Assembly (NCBI GenBank): GCA_028710415.1
Contig: JAQTUE010000011.1
Span: 62,001-126,000, forward strand
Direction of reading: 5' to 3'
Length of the DNA: 64,000 nucleotides
Origin: Paludibacter sp.
GTDB taxonomy: Bacteria > Bacteroidota > Bacteroidia > Bacteroidales > Paludibacteraceae
The position numbers were made by a program, and so were the translations under genes. The notes below the pieces were generated by a model, which saw only the letters and a list, made by a program, of their open reading frames with translations, was not told the origin of the DNA and ran no database searches. Shown piece after piece: positions 17,987 through 28,669 of the stretch; position 1 is the first letter of the stretch, and each line of letters starts with the position of its first letter.

Positions 17987-18125
17987 AGAATTTACAGAAT
18001 AAGGATCAGAATTTACAGAATGAAAGAATTTGCAGAATAAGAGAGGAAAAGAAAGTAAGAAACTTGCAATGTGAATCACTCAAGTCTTAATTCTGTAAAT
18101 TTTATAATTCTGTAAATTCTGATTC
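17945..18125. repeat. ATCAGAATTTACAGAAT repeats downstream of GxxExxY gene, ending with an inverted copy
   Basis: Several direct copies, then aattctgtaaattttataattctgtaaattctgatt. Confidence 0.85.
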
Positions 18126-18143
18126 AGAAGAGTGTTTTATTAT

Positions 18144-18530
18144 ATGACAATCAAAAGAAACCGATTTTACTATTTACTATTTATAGTCATAACCATCTTT
18201 TCAGGACTTGCATCGAGGCATTATACCGGTAGTTTGCCTACTTGGGTAGAATCGTATGTGGGTGATGCGCTGTGGGCACTGATGGTATTTCTGATGGCCG
18301 GCTTCTTATTTCAGAGTAAAAGCACCCGATGGATAGCCCTGGTTGCATTAGTATTTTCGTACTGTATTGAGATCAGCCAACTCTACCGTGCACCCTGGAT
18401 TGATGCCGTGCGTGCCAATAGGCTGGGAGGGTTGGTACTTGGTTTCGGCTTTCTATGGAGTGATTTGGTATGCTATGCGGTGGGAATAGGATTTGGGGTT
18501 GTGATGGAAAAGATATTTCTAAAAAAGTAA
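18144..18530 (+). CDS. DUF2809 domain-containing membrane protein
   Basis: SYVGDALWALMVFLMAGFLF ... EISQLYRAPWIDAVRANRLGGLVLG. Confidence 0.85.
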   Translation: MTIKRNRFYYLLFIVITIFSGLASRHYTGSLPTWVESYVGDALWALMVFLMAGFLFQSKSTRWIALVALVFSYCIEISQLYRAPWIDAVRANRLGGLVLGFGFLWSDLVCYAVGIGFGVVMEKIFLKK

Positions 18531-18531
18531 C

Positions 18532-19647
18532 ATGAAAACGAAACTAATTATCATCCTGGTAATACTATCCATAGTCCATTGCCAGGCACAATTCAGTGAA
18601 GCATATTATAAAAGTGGCAGGGAGAAAGCGAATCGTCAGGACCATACAGGTGCCATTGCTGACTACACAAAAGCCATTGAACTGAAACCGGATTACGCGG
18701 ATGCCTATTGTGCCAGGGGAATTTCAAAAGACCAGTTGTTTAAATACGGGGATGCTATTGCCGACTATACCAAGACCATAGCTCTTAAGCCGGATAATTC
18801 TGCAGCCTATTCGAACAGGGGAAATACAAAAATGCATATTCATGACTATGCAGGAGCAATTGAAGACTTTACAAGCGTAATGAAAATTATGCCTGATTTT
18901 TATGATACTTATTTCAACAGGGCAGACGCAAAAATGAATTTAAAAGACTTTCAGGGAGCCATAGCAGATTATACAAGTTTTCTGAAGTTTAAGCCGGATG
19001 CAGTTGAAGGTTATATCAACAGGGGAATTGCAAATGGGAATTTGGGAGAACGCAATGGATCGATCGAAGACTTTGATAAAGCTATCCGCATTGACCCTAA
19101 AAATGCAGACACCTATTATAAGATTGGTCTTGCCAAAAACGGGTTGCAGAACTTTAAGGGGGCAGTAGTTGATTATACAAGAGCTATAGCGATAAATCCT
19201 AATGATGCAGATTATTATATCAACAGAGCTATAGCACTGCAGAATTTGGGAGATCATAAATCAGCCATTTCAGATTACACCAAAGGGATAGAAATTCATC
19301 CTGGCTTCGCTGTTGTTTATTACAACCGGGGAACATCAAAAGATCAACTCAAAGACTATCCGGGAGCCATAGCTGACTATACCAGGACTGTCGAAATTAA
19401 TCCTGAGTATGCAGAAGCTTATTATTACATGGGATTGGTTAAAGACAAAGTAAGAGATTATGCCGGCGCTATTGCAGACTTCGGCAAAGTGATAGAAATA
19501 AACCCCAAAAGTACGGAAGCTTATGTACAACGTGGAATAGCAAAAATTAATGCCGGTGACAAAGCGGGAGGATGCGCTGATTTGAATAAAGCGGGTGAAC
19601 TGGGTTTTGTAAAAGCTTATGATATAAGCAAGGCTGTATGTAAATAA
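18532..19647 (+). CDS. Secreted tetratricopeptide repeat protein
   Basis: Signal peptide plus about nine 34-aa repeats (YSNRGNTKMHIHDYAGAIEDFTSVMKIMPDF etc.). Confidence 0.9.
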   Translation: MKTKLIIILVILSIVHCQAQFSEAYYKSGREKANRQDHTGAIADYTKAIELKPDYADAYCARGISKDQLFKYGDAIADYTKTIALKPDNSAAYSNRGNTKMHIHDYAGAIEDFTSVMKIMPDFYDTYFNRADAKMNLKDFQGAIADYTSFLKFKPDAVEGYINRGIANGNLGERNGSIEDFDKAIRIDPKNADTYYKIGLAKNGLQNFKGAVVDYTRAIAINPNDADYYINRAIALQNLGDHKSAISDYTKGIEIHPGFAVVYYNRGTSKDQLKDYPGAIADYTRTVEINPEYAEAYYYMGLVKDKVRDYAGAIADFGKVIEINPKSTEAYVQRGIAKINAGDKAGGCADLNKAGELGFVKAYDISKAVCK

Positions 19648-19743
19648 TAATTACGTGAATTGTTTCCAGGGGTAAGTCAGATAAATTAGTATACAATCGA
19701 AAAACTTTAACTATCAACTATATAAACCAATAAATTATCATGT

Positions 19744-21264
19744 ATGAAAAAATTCTATGTTTACTTATTAATGGTCGTTTTGCTAAACTTACTTCCTCTA
19801 CAACATATTCTGGCAGGATGTGGTCCTGCCTGGATGAAAAAGACAGTTCCTGCAGCAGGTTCATTCCTTTTACCGGACAATAAAATATCTTTTACCTTTG
19901 TAGCCGGCTCCGGAACACAGCAGGTAGTTGGAGGCAATATCCACCTGTACAAAGCTTCGAATGACAGTTTGATTGAAACAATTGCAATTGCCAGCGTTTA
20001 TCCTGTTGGAAGTTATGGAAATGTTGACGGTTCATTTGAATTTGTGATCAGCAAAAAACTGGAAAGCGATACCCAATATTATGTACTGATTGATTCCGGT
20101 TCATTTGCATGCAGGGAATACGTTTATGACTTCTTGAAGGACAGTACCGGCAAATCATTTGTATGGAATTTTACAACAGCAGCATCACCCGTAACCATTA
20201 ATTACAGCGGAGCCGTGAATTTCTGCCAGGGAGAAACAGCAACGTTGAGCGTGCTTAAATGTTATTCGTACCTGTGGTCGACCGGTGAAACAACTCAAAC
20301 TATTACTGTTCACCATTCCGGAAAGTATTCCGTCAGTGTTGTTTATATGAATGGTACTTCAGCAACTAACTCAATAGATATTAGCGGCAAACAACCCGTT
20401 TCCGTTCCTATTTGCTATGTATCGGTTGATTCACTTTCACAAAATAATATTATCAGCTGGGACAAAACGAACCTCTCCATTGTTGATAGTTTTATTGTTT
20501 ACCGTGAGACCACAACCGATAACTACCAACAGGTGGGAGCAGTGCCTTACAAAGGTGCAGCAGGACTATTCACCGATACGGTACGCGCGAAATACTTTCC
20601 TAATACCGGAAACCCGAATGCAGGAACGTACCGGTATAAACTTCAGGTCAGGGATACCTGTGGGAATTACAGCGCATTGAGTGGATACCACAATACCATT
20701 TACATGAATAATAACAATGGGACTTTCTCCTGGATAAAATTGTACAGTATTGAAGGAACAGATAACCCTGTAAACGCCTATGTGTTAATGCGTGATGATA
20801 ACAGTGATGGTACCTGGCATGCCATTAACAGCGTTACCGGCACACAATATACTGTAACCGACCCTGCATACCTGAACTTTAAAAATACAGCCCGATGGAG
20901 GGTGGAAACACTTTGGGGTATCAGTTGTGGAGAACCAATGAGAGTAAAAGGTAGCACGACTGTAAGCAGAGTTTCACGTTCTAACACGCGTAGTGCTTTA
21001 AATTCAGGCATTTCAACAGTAACAGCATCAGAACTGTTTAAACTATACCCTAATCCAAGCCAGGGTAAGTTTATGCTCGAAATGACTGGTGAACAACCTG
21101 CGAATGTAAAAATATACAGTATCCTGGGAGAGCTTGTTTACGAACAAAAAACAACAGATCGAATTCAACAGATTGATTTATCGGATTATCCCGCCAATAT
21201 TTATTTTGTAGAAGTGCAATTCAAAGATAAAGCATTTAAACAAAAACTGGTATTGACAGAATAG
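19744..21264 (+). CDS. T9SS type A sorting domain-containing secreted protein
   Basis: Signal peptide; C-term LFKLYPNPSQGKFMLEM...VKIYSILGELVYEQ...IYFVEVQFKDKAFKQKLVLTE. Confidence 0.9.
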   Translation: MKKFYVYLLMVVLLNLLPLQHILAGCGPAWMKKTVPAAGSFLLPDNKISFTFVAGSGTQQVVGGNIHLYKASNDSLIETIAIASVYPVGSYGNVDGSFEFVISKKLESDTQYYVLIDSGSFACREYVYDFLKDSTGKSFVWNFTTAASPVTINYSGAVNFCQGETATLSVLKCYSYLWSTGETTQTITVHHSGKYSVSVVYMNGTSATNSIDISGKQPVSVPICYVSVDSLSQNNIISWDKTNLSIVDSFIVYRETTTDNYQQVGAVPYKGAAGLFTDTVRAKYFPNTGNPNAGTYRYKLQVRDTCGNYSALSGYHNTIYMNNNNGTFSWIKLYSIEGTDNPVNAYVLMRDDNSDGTWHAINSVTGTQYTVTDPAYLNFKNTARWRVETLWGISCGEPMRVKGSTTVSRVSRSNTRSALNSGISTVTASELFKLYPNPSQGKFMLEMTGEQPANVKIYSILGELVYEQKTTDRIQQIDLSDYPANIYFVEVQFKDKAFKQKLVLTE

Positions 21265-21572
21265 TTCAGGATAATTTGGTGAAATATAGTGATCTTTGTA
21301 CTGTACAGTCATATTATTTGAACCTATAAAAGTATTTCCTGGAAAACAGGATTAAAATGCGATCATGGAATGTGATTTAGTTCATTTTATACCTGTCATA
21401 TGGAGCACTGTTTTTAGGAATTAATGGTGACCAACTTCAATCCCGTTGAATAGTTATCAACAATCTCGTTTCATGTGTAATGATAATCAGGCCATTACCC
21501 TGTTCATAACTCTGTTGAAATGTTGTTTGCAAATACAAGGTAAAATACTTGCAAAACGCATATTCAATGCAG

Positions 21573-21580
21573 TATATTTG
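21573..21580 (+). promoter_or_regulatory. Bacteroidetes-type promoter -7 box TATATTTG with TTG 21 nt upstream
   Basis: TTG at 21549-21551, TATATTTG at 21573-21580. Confidence 0.6.
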
Positions 21581-21586
21581 CATCAT

Positions 21587-23017
21587 GAGTTTCGACTCAA
21601 AACATGAAATGATATGTTGAAACGCTCTTTGAAATACTGAAACATCAAAAAAAGTCAATAGTTAAATGCCGAACCCAACTACAGGGGTGCAGGTTTGTTT
21701 TATGTAAAGAACGAACTGACTGTTCAGACAAGTTATCTCCGTTATTGTTTACGCAAGTTTGCAATGAGATGCATAACAAAGAGAATAGTTTTACGGTCTC
21801 TGGCAAAAATAGACTTCCCGCTGAGTCAGACTCACTAAATATAATTATGGTGCGTTTGAATAAAACGTAACCCTGTCTCTTGCAGACAGGAAAGCCGGGT
21901 AGTCGGGATGGGAATCTGTAAAAAGTAATTCGTTACTTCTATTCATTTCCGGCCACAAAGAATAATCAGCAATGTTTTGAACTTGTGACTAACAGTTCCA
22001 GGCGAGCAGTACAAAAAAATTAAAAGTCGCGGCAGTTCGGTATTTATTTATAAATGAGTTTATAATTGTACGAATTTTATTTTTTGGTAAAAATACCAAC
22101 AGAGTAAAACAGTCAAGAGTAAAAAAACTGTGTAAGTATAAACCTGATAGCAATATCAGGATTGTACTATAGCGGTGAAATTAAAAAAATCAGCAAATCT
22201 GATAGCTAATAATTTGAACCTGAAACAGGAAGAACCGAAATCCACGTAATACGGGATCAAGTTTGACAAGCGTGAAAAGGGAAAAATTGCCGGTAAACAA
22301 TTGCGAATGGTAAACATTCTCATTTGTGATTACGTAAAAAGCAACTAAGATTTCGACGGTATTCAAGGTAGTTCTATCCGAATGACAAATCTGCCAAGAT
22401 GTGTCAATCCCAGGACTCGAAACTATGAAAGTAGCCGTAACCCGTGAACACCAGAATGATTATATACAAATTTCATCTAAAAATAGTTTCATTGCAAAAC
22501 AATGAAACTAACTATACAGAATTTCAATTTCTATTGACCGGTGATTTGAGTTCTTTGAAAATAGTGATTTCAGGTAAATCCGTAAAAGGATGATAAATTG
22601 AAACACATACTTTGCACGAACAAGTTTGAATCTTACATGCTAAAACATTTGAGATTAAGCCCAGAGAGAATCCGGAAATTGTAAACAAGTAGTTTTATAA
22701 AAAACTGCATACAATCAGCCGGATTAAGCAGAGTAAAAACGAATCAAAGACAGAGATGGCTGCAACAGGCTATCCGCGAAAAAGGAGAAAAAGGACAAAT
22801 TGGTAAAACAGTCTGTAAAATTAATCTGAAGCGGAAAGATACGGCAGCAGTAAGCAAGGTAAAACCCGGCATACTAAAACGGATCCAAATCAAACTCATG
22901 GTGTTTCATCAGTATTCAAAGATAGTCACATTAAATTTTATGTTCAGAGAGGGTGTTGTAAAAGACACCCTCTTACTGTTTAAAATAGGTTAGACTCATC
23001 ATCTGACCTTTTTTTAT
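21587..23017 (+). ncRNA. Candidate very large structured non-coding RNA
   Basis: No plus-strand ORF of 60 aa or more between 21265 and 23260; own promoter; many short hairpins with UUCG/GNRA-like loops; strong terminator at the 3' end. Confidence 0.5.
22987..23017 (+). terminator. Intrinsic terminator
   Basis: AGGTTAGA-CTCATCA-TCTGACCT followed by TTTTTT. Confidence 0.85.
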
Positions 23018-23260
23018 TTCAACAAAGCAGGTTTAATTGAAAAAAAGGAAAATATTTATCATTCAGTTTTAAATGATCACTTTAAGTCTATATATTTTCA
23101 AATAAACAGGACTTAATATCACTAATTAAACTCGATATAGAATCCAGGAATATGATTGTTTAGGTCTGTATTTATAATAGGCTGTAAATGTTTAAGTAAA
23201 AATTAATATATTTGTGGTTAAATTAGAAAGAATTGTAAATACAACTGATTAGCATATTTA

Positions 23261-25501
23261 ATGAAAAAATTAACTCTCCTGGCATTTGTTCTTTTATTAA
23301 CCGTACACTCCCTTACAGCCCAAGGTACATCCGAAGACTACAAACGTGCTTTTTCACTTCAGGCAAAATTGAAAGATAAAGTCTATTACTCCAATGTTGT
23401 TCCAACCTGGATAGATCATACAAACAGTTTCTGGTACGTGCGAAATACACCTCAGGGTAAAACATACCTGTTGACAGATGCAAAAAAGAAGTGGCGAACC
23501 GTGCTTTTCGATCATATGAAACTGGCTGAATCACTTTCGAAAGCAACAAAAACCAATATTGATATAGAGCAACTTTCATTACAATCCTTACAGGTTTCAA
23601 CGAATCTGGATACCCTTCGATTTATAGCCAATGGTTCAAGATGGACTTATATTAAAAATACTGATACGTTGAAAAATGATGGAATCCCGGTTTCTGCAAA
23701 ACCTGAATACTGGGGAACAGTAGATACAGAACGAACAGGAGAACCGGTTATTTCACCCGATAAAAAGCTGGTGGCATTTGTAAAGGATAACAACCTATAC
23801 ATCAAAGACAGTTTGACAGGAACCATAAAATCTCTCAGCACCAATGGTACCCGGGACGATTATTATTCAGCTTATCTTTATTGGTCGCCCGACTCTAAAA
23901 AGATAGCAGTAATGTGCATTCACGCAGCTGATACCCGCCAGTTGTATCTGATTGAATCCTCGCCATCTGACCAGTTGCAACCAAGATTGCATACCCGCAA
24001 TTACGTTAAACCAGGTGATGTATTGCCACAACGAACTCCGGTGATTTTTGATATTGAAACAGGGGATATTAAAACCGCCTCAACCGATTTATTCAAACAA
24101 CAGATGGATTTAAAAGCTTTTGAATGGTTGCCGGACAGCAAATCGGTGATATTTGAATACAATGAACGAGGCCATAAAGTATACAGGGTATTGGAAATGT
24201 CGGTTCAAACAGGCGTTGTAAAGACACTCATTGAAGAAACTTCAAATACTTTTGTAAATTACAATCGTTATTTCCGCCAAAACATCAACAATACAAACGA
24301 AATTATCTGGATGAGCGAGCGCGATAACTGGAATCATTTGTACCTGTACAACCACCTGACGGGAAAAGTAAAAAATCAAATCACCAAAGGCGAATGGTAT
24401 GTACGCGATATTGTTAATGTGGACGAAAAGAAACGAGAAATTATTTTCTCCGCTAACGGCATGGTACACAACGAAGATCCTTATCTGGTGCGTTACTACC
24501 GCATCCGTTTTGATGGCTCCGGGCTTACCTGCCTGACTCCTGAAGAAGGTATGCATCAAGCCTGGTTTTCGGAAGATAAAAAGTATTTGGTAGATGTATA
24601 TTCTCTGGTCAACAAAGCCCCGGTAGCCGTTTTACGTTCTGCCTTGGATGGCAAAATTGTTATGGAACTTGAAAAAGCGGATATTTCAAAATTGGTACAA
24701 TCGGGGTGGAGTGCTCCACTACCTTTTGTAGCAAAAGGTCGTGATGGCAAGACCGATATCTGGGGTATTATCCAGCGTCCTACAAACTTTGACCCAACAA
24801 AAAAGTATCCTGTGATTGAATATATTTATGCAGGTCCGGGAAACCAATATGTACCAAAAATATTTATTCCATTTAACCGTAATATATCAGCAATTGCCGA
24901 GTTGGGCTTTATAGTCATTCAAGTGGATGGCATGGGAACTTCGTTTCGTTCCAAGTCATTCGAGGATATTTGTTATAAAAACCTGAAAGATGCAGGATTT
25001 TTAGACCGCATAGCCTGGACAAAGGTAGCTGCTGCCACCTATCCGTATATGGACATCGGTCGTGTAGGTATTGCCGGTAGTTCAGCTGGTGGGCAGGAAT
25101 CCATGGGGGCGGTACTATTTCACCCTGAACACTATAAAGCTGCCTATTCCGCCTGTGGGTGCCACGATAACCGTATGGATAAAATGTGGTGGAATGAGCA
25201 GTGGATGGGTTATCCGGTTGATAAGTCGTACGAAGAAAGTTCCAATGTGGTAAACGCCCATTTACTTACCCGGCCTTTGATGTTGGTGGTTGGCGAATTG
25301 GATGACAATGTAGATCCATCGAGCACTTACCAGGTTTGCAACGCACTGATAAAAGCAGGCAAAGACTTTGAACTTGTAGTTTTACCAGGTTCCAACCATA
25401 CTATGGGAGGTGATTATGGCGAACATAAACGTTTCGATTTCTTTGTGAAGAACCTGATGGGTATTTCACCACCAAACTGGGAGTCGGTTGTTGTAAAGTA
25501 A
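23261..25501 (+). CDS. S9 family prolyl oligopeptidase / DPP-IV-like peptidase
   Basis: DPPIV N-terminal region; catalytic GIAGSSAGGQESMGA, DDNVDPSSTYQ, PGSNHTMGG. Confidence 0.92.
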   Translation: MKKLTLLAFVLLLTVHSLTAQGTSEDYKRAFSLQAKLKDKVYYSNVVPTWIDHTNSFWYVRNTPQGKTYLLTDAKKKWRTVLFDHMKLAESLSKATKTNIDIEQLSLQSLQVSTNLDTLRFIANGSRWTYIKNTDTLKNDGIPVSAKPEYWGTVDTERTGEPVISPDKKLVAFVKDNNLYIKDSLTGTIKSLSTNGTRDDYYSAYLYWSPDSKKIAVMCIHAADTRQLYLIESSPSDQLQPRLHTRNYVKPGDVLPQRTPVIFDIETGDIKTASTDLFKQQMDLKAFEWLPDSKSVIFEYNERGHKVYRVLEMSVQTGVVKTLIEETSNTFVNYNRYFRQNINNTNEIIWMSERDNWNHLYLYNHLTGKVKNQITKGEWYVRDIVNVDEKKREIIFSANGMVHNEDPYLVRYYRIRFDGSGLTCLTPEEGMHQAWFSEDKKYLVDVYSLVNKAPVAVLRSALDGKIVMELEKADISKLVQSGWSAPLPFVAKGRDGKTDIWGIIQRPTNFDPTKKYPVIEYIYAGPGNQYVPKIFIPFNRNISAIAELGFIVIQVDGMGTSFRSKSFEDICYKNLKDAGFLDRIAWTKVAAATYPYMDIGRVGIAGSSAGGQESMGAVLFHPEHYKAAYSACGCHDNRMDKMWWNEQWMGYPVDKSYEESSNVVNAHLLTRPLMLVVGELDDNVDPSSTYQVCNALIKAGKDFELVVLPGSNHTMGGDYGEHKRFDFFVKNLMGISPPNWESVVVK

Positions 25502-25573
25502 AAAGGAAAGCTTAACTGGAAGTTTCTGTTTCTCACATGGATAAATTTAAAGACTAATTTAATACTAATAAAA

Positions 25574-26395
25574 ATGAATCTAAAACACTGTTTCATTACA
25601 ATCACGTTATTCATTGCACTTCATACAACTGTTTCGGCGCAGGTATTTACCAATTCCGATCTGACAATTACGAAACTCGAGGATAAATTATGGGTGGTAG
25701 AAACGACTGATAAAACTACCATGTATATTATTGAAGGAAGTGAGAAGGCTTTGTTGATAGATACCGGTACGAAATGTGAAAAGCTTGACGAAATTGTGCG
25801 TAATATCACAAAAAAGCCGCTCCTTGTTGTGCTGACTCATATACACAGTGACCATGCCGGAAACCTTGATGCATTTGCTGACATTTATTATCATGCCGCT
25901 GACACACTATTGTTGAGCATGCTTAAACCTTACAAGGGAAACACTCATTTTGTGAAAGATGGAGATATTTTCGATCTGGGTGATGAAAAGATTGAGGTAA
26001 AGCATATGCCGGCACATACTCCGGGATCCATTGTACTTATTGACAGGGCAGCAGGGAATTGTTTTTCGGGTGATGCCTTTGGTTCAGGGCAGGTATGGTT
26101 GCAACTATGGCCATTTTCAACTATGGAAACTTATATTCAATCGTGCAAAAAGATGGAGCAGCTGATGGACGAAGGTATTAGTAAAATTTATTGTGGACAT
26201 TATCCATACGTAAAGAAAGCTCTTGACATTCAATATATAAGAAACATGCGAATATTGGCAGAAGCTATTCAAAATGGAACAGTGAAGGATCCGAAGGTAT
26301 TTCCAACAAGAATTCCCGGTATTGGAGGTCCTAACCCTATGATTGCTACAGATAATGGGATTGCCATTGTGTATGAACCTTCCAAAATCAAATAA
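25574..26395 (+). CDS. Secreted metallo-beta-lactamase-fold hydrolase
   Basis: LTHIHSDHAGN motif, MPAHTPGSIVLIDRAAGNCFSGDAF. Confidence 0.92.
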   Translation: MNLKHCFITITLFIALHTTVSAQVFTNSDLTITKLEDKLWVVETTDKTTMYIIEGSEKALLIDTGTKCEKLDEIVRNITKKPLLVVLTHIHSDHAGNLDAFADIYYHAADTLLLSMLKPYKGNTHFVKDGDIFDLGDEKIEVKHMPAHTPGSIVLIDRAAGNCFSGDAFGSGQVWLQLWPFSTMETYIQSCKKMEQLMDEGISKIYCGHYPYVKKALDIQYIRNMRILAEAIQNGTVKDPKVFPTRIPGIGGPNPMIATDNGIAIVYEPSKIK

Positions 26396-26473
26396 ACTGG
26401 TATGGAGTTGGCTATATTGTTTCTATGATAATTTCCATAAATAATAATATAAAACATCAAAAATACATTGTAT

Positions 26474-28531
26474 ATGAAGACAAAACTGATTTCAGCGTTG
26501 ATATTAATCTGTTTTTCCTTATCGCTTTATGCAGTTCAAAACAAAGAAAATACTCCGGGAACCATGAAAAAGAATATCTATATTGAATCAACTTTGGCAG
26601 AGTCAGTAGCCAAATCCATTATTGGTACAGTGGGAGAGAAGTCACGCTTTCGTGTGGAACGTGGAGTAGCACAGGTAGCCGGGTTGTGGCGAAAGGAAGA
26701 TGGAACACCAGAGGAATTCAAAGCATTTTGCAAAACCGGTTTTATAACTGATGATGCACAACTGGATACCTTGTTCTTAAAACTTCAGCGGAACCTTGAA
26801 ATTATCAGCGGTTATTTTCATAAGATTGATTTGCAGCTGAAAGAACCTGTACAGCTTACGGGTTCTGAAATAACACCTTTAGATGAGCTTTTCGGAGGGT
26901 ATGACATTAGTTCGCATCTGGATGAAGACCTGTTTGCTAATAAAATAGCATTTATTGCTGCACTTAATTTCCCGTATTACTCACTGGAAGAGAAAACAAA
27001 AGAAGGCAAACAATGGACACGCAAACAATGGGCGTATGCCCGTATGGGTGACAGGTTTACGATACGAATACCTGCGAATGTCCTGCAAAACCTGTCGCAG
27101 GTGCTTGCTTCGGCCGATTCGTATATTTCAGGTTACAATATCTGTATGGGCAGCCTGCAAAATGCGAAGGGTGAGAAACTTTTCCCTGCAGACATGAAGT
27201 TGATCAGTCACTGGGGTTTGCGTGATGAGCTCAAATCGGATTATTCGGATAAAAAGCATGGTAAAGAGAAACAGGAACTGATTTATTCGGTGATGAAGCG
27301 GATTATCGACCAGTCTATTCCGGCTGATGCTATTAACAGTGATAAATACACCTGGAATCCTGTAACCAATGATCTTTATTCAGCAGGAAAGCAGGTAACT
27401 GTAAAACCTGAGGACAACAAACGTTATGAGATGTTGCTTGCCAGTTTCAGGGCAAATAAGGATCTGGATGCATACACCCCACAATTACCTAATGCATTGG
27501 CACGGAATTTTGACGGTAACATGGAGATTCTCCAACAGGATGTGGAAACATTGTTCAAGGGGCTGCTAACATCTCCTGAAGTAAAAAGAGTGGCTGCATT
27601 AATTCAAAAGAAAGTGGGTCGTAATCTTCGTCCATATGATATCTGGTACAACGGTTTTAAATCAAAACCTGACTTATCGGAAGCTGAATTGAATCAGATT
27701 ACTTCTAAAAAATATCCGAATCCCAAAGCACTGGAAACTGATTTGCCTGAGATACTTATAAAGCTGGGTTGGTCAAGTGAAAAAGCAAAACAAATAGCAT
27801 CATTGGTCAAAGTAGACCCGGCACGTGGTTCAGGTCATGCAACTGGGGCTGTAATGAAGAATGATTATGCCCACCTGCGTACCCGTATTGCTGCAACCGG
27901 AATGGATTACAAAGGTTACAATATTGCAGTCCATGAGTTCGGTCACAACACGGAACAAACCATTACCATGAACGATGTGGATTACTGGATGTTGAGCGGT
28001 GTGCCGAATACTGCTTTTACCGAAGCAGTTGCTTTCATGTTCCAGAAACGGGACCTTGAATTGCTCGGTTTTACCAATACTAATGCTGATACGGAAAACA
28101 ACCTTGCCCTGGATGATTTCTGGTCGTGCTACGAAATTATGGGTGTAGCATTGCTTGATATAGCCACCTGGGAATGGATGTATGCCCACCCGAATGCTAC
28201 ACCACAGGAATTGAAAGAAGCTGTATTATCCAAATCAAAAGAAATCTGGAATACCTATTATGCCGGAGTATTGGGAGGAAAAGATGAGACCATCCTGGCG
28301 ATTTATTCCCACATGATTGATGCACCCCTTTATTTGTCGAATTATCCAATCGGATATCTGATCAGTTTTCAGGTAGAAGGTCGTATGAAAGGAAAATCAA
28401 TGGCTGATGAGATGCAGAGAATGTATACCCAGGGGCGTATAATTCCCCAAATTTGGATGAATAACAGCGTGGGTAAGGATATTTCAGCAGAACCGCTGTT
28501 AGAGGCTGTGAGGACGGCGTTGAAACAGTAG
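26474..28531 (+). CDS. Secreted zinc metallopeptidase-like protein (HExxH)
   Basis: Signal peptide; VHEFGHNTEQT with downstream FTEAVAFMF (gluzincin-like). Confidence 0.75.
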   Translation: MKTKLISALILICFSLSLYAVQNKENTPGTMKKNIYIESTLAESVAKSIIGTVGEKSRFRVERGVAQVAGLWRKEDGTPEEFKAFCKTGFITDDAQLDTLFLKLQRNLEIISGYFHKIDLQLKEPVQLTGSEITPLDELFGGYDISSHLDEDLFANKIAFIAALNFPYYSLEEKTKEGKQWTRKQWAYARMGDRFTIRIPANVLQNLSQVLASADSYISGYNICMGSLQNAKGEKLFPADMKLISHWGLRDELKSDYSDKKHGKEKQELIYSVMKRIIDQSIPADAINSDKYTWNPVTNDLYSAGKQVTVKPEDNKRYEMLLASFRANKDLDAYTPQLPNALARNFDGNMEILQQDVETLFKGLLTSPEVKRVAALIQKKVGRNLRPYDIWYNGFKSKPDLSEAELNQITSKKYPNPKALETDLPEILIKLGWSSEKAKQIASLVKVDPARGSGHATGAVMKNDYAHLRTRIAATGMDYKGYNIAVHEFGHNTEQTITMNDVDYWMLSGVPNTAFTEAVAFMFQKRDLELLGFTNTNADTENNLALDDFWSCYEIMGVALLDIATWEWMYAHPNATPQELKEAVLSKSKEIWNTYYAGVLGGKDETILAIYSHMIDAPLYLSNYPIGYLISFQVEGRMKGKSMADEMQRMYTQGRIIPQIWMNNSVGKDISAEPLLEAVRTALKQ

Positions 28532-28669
28532 GTAGTCATTAGTAAGTAGTAGGTAGAAAGAATTTAAGCTGGTAAGTGAATGAATGCATAGTAATACCAG
28601 TTTATAACGGATATGTTCTTCATTAAAAAATAATGAGTGCGGACTTTTCAATTAGAAATAGAAGAAAAA

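Noticed and set aside
21437-21658. 73-aa minus-strand ORF at the start of the large non-coding region
   Set aside because: No recognisable protein features; it overlaps the predicted promoter and 5' end of the candidate RNA.
21587-23017. Group I or group II intron, rRNA fragment, RNase P RNA or tmRNA
   Set aside because: I could not see a domain-V-like GNRA hairpin pair, intron boundary motifs, or the conserved cores of these RNAs, and the length does not fit RNase P or tmRNA. A covariance-model scan is still needed.
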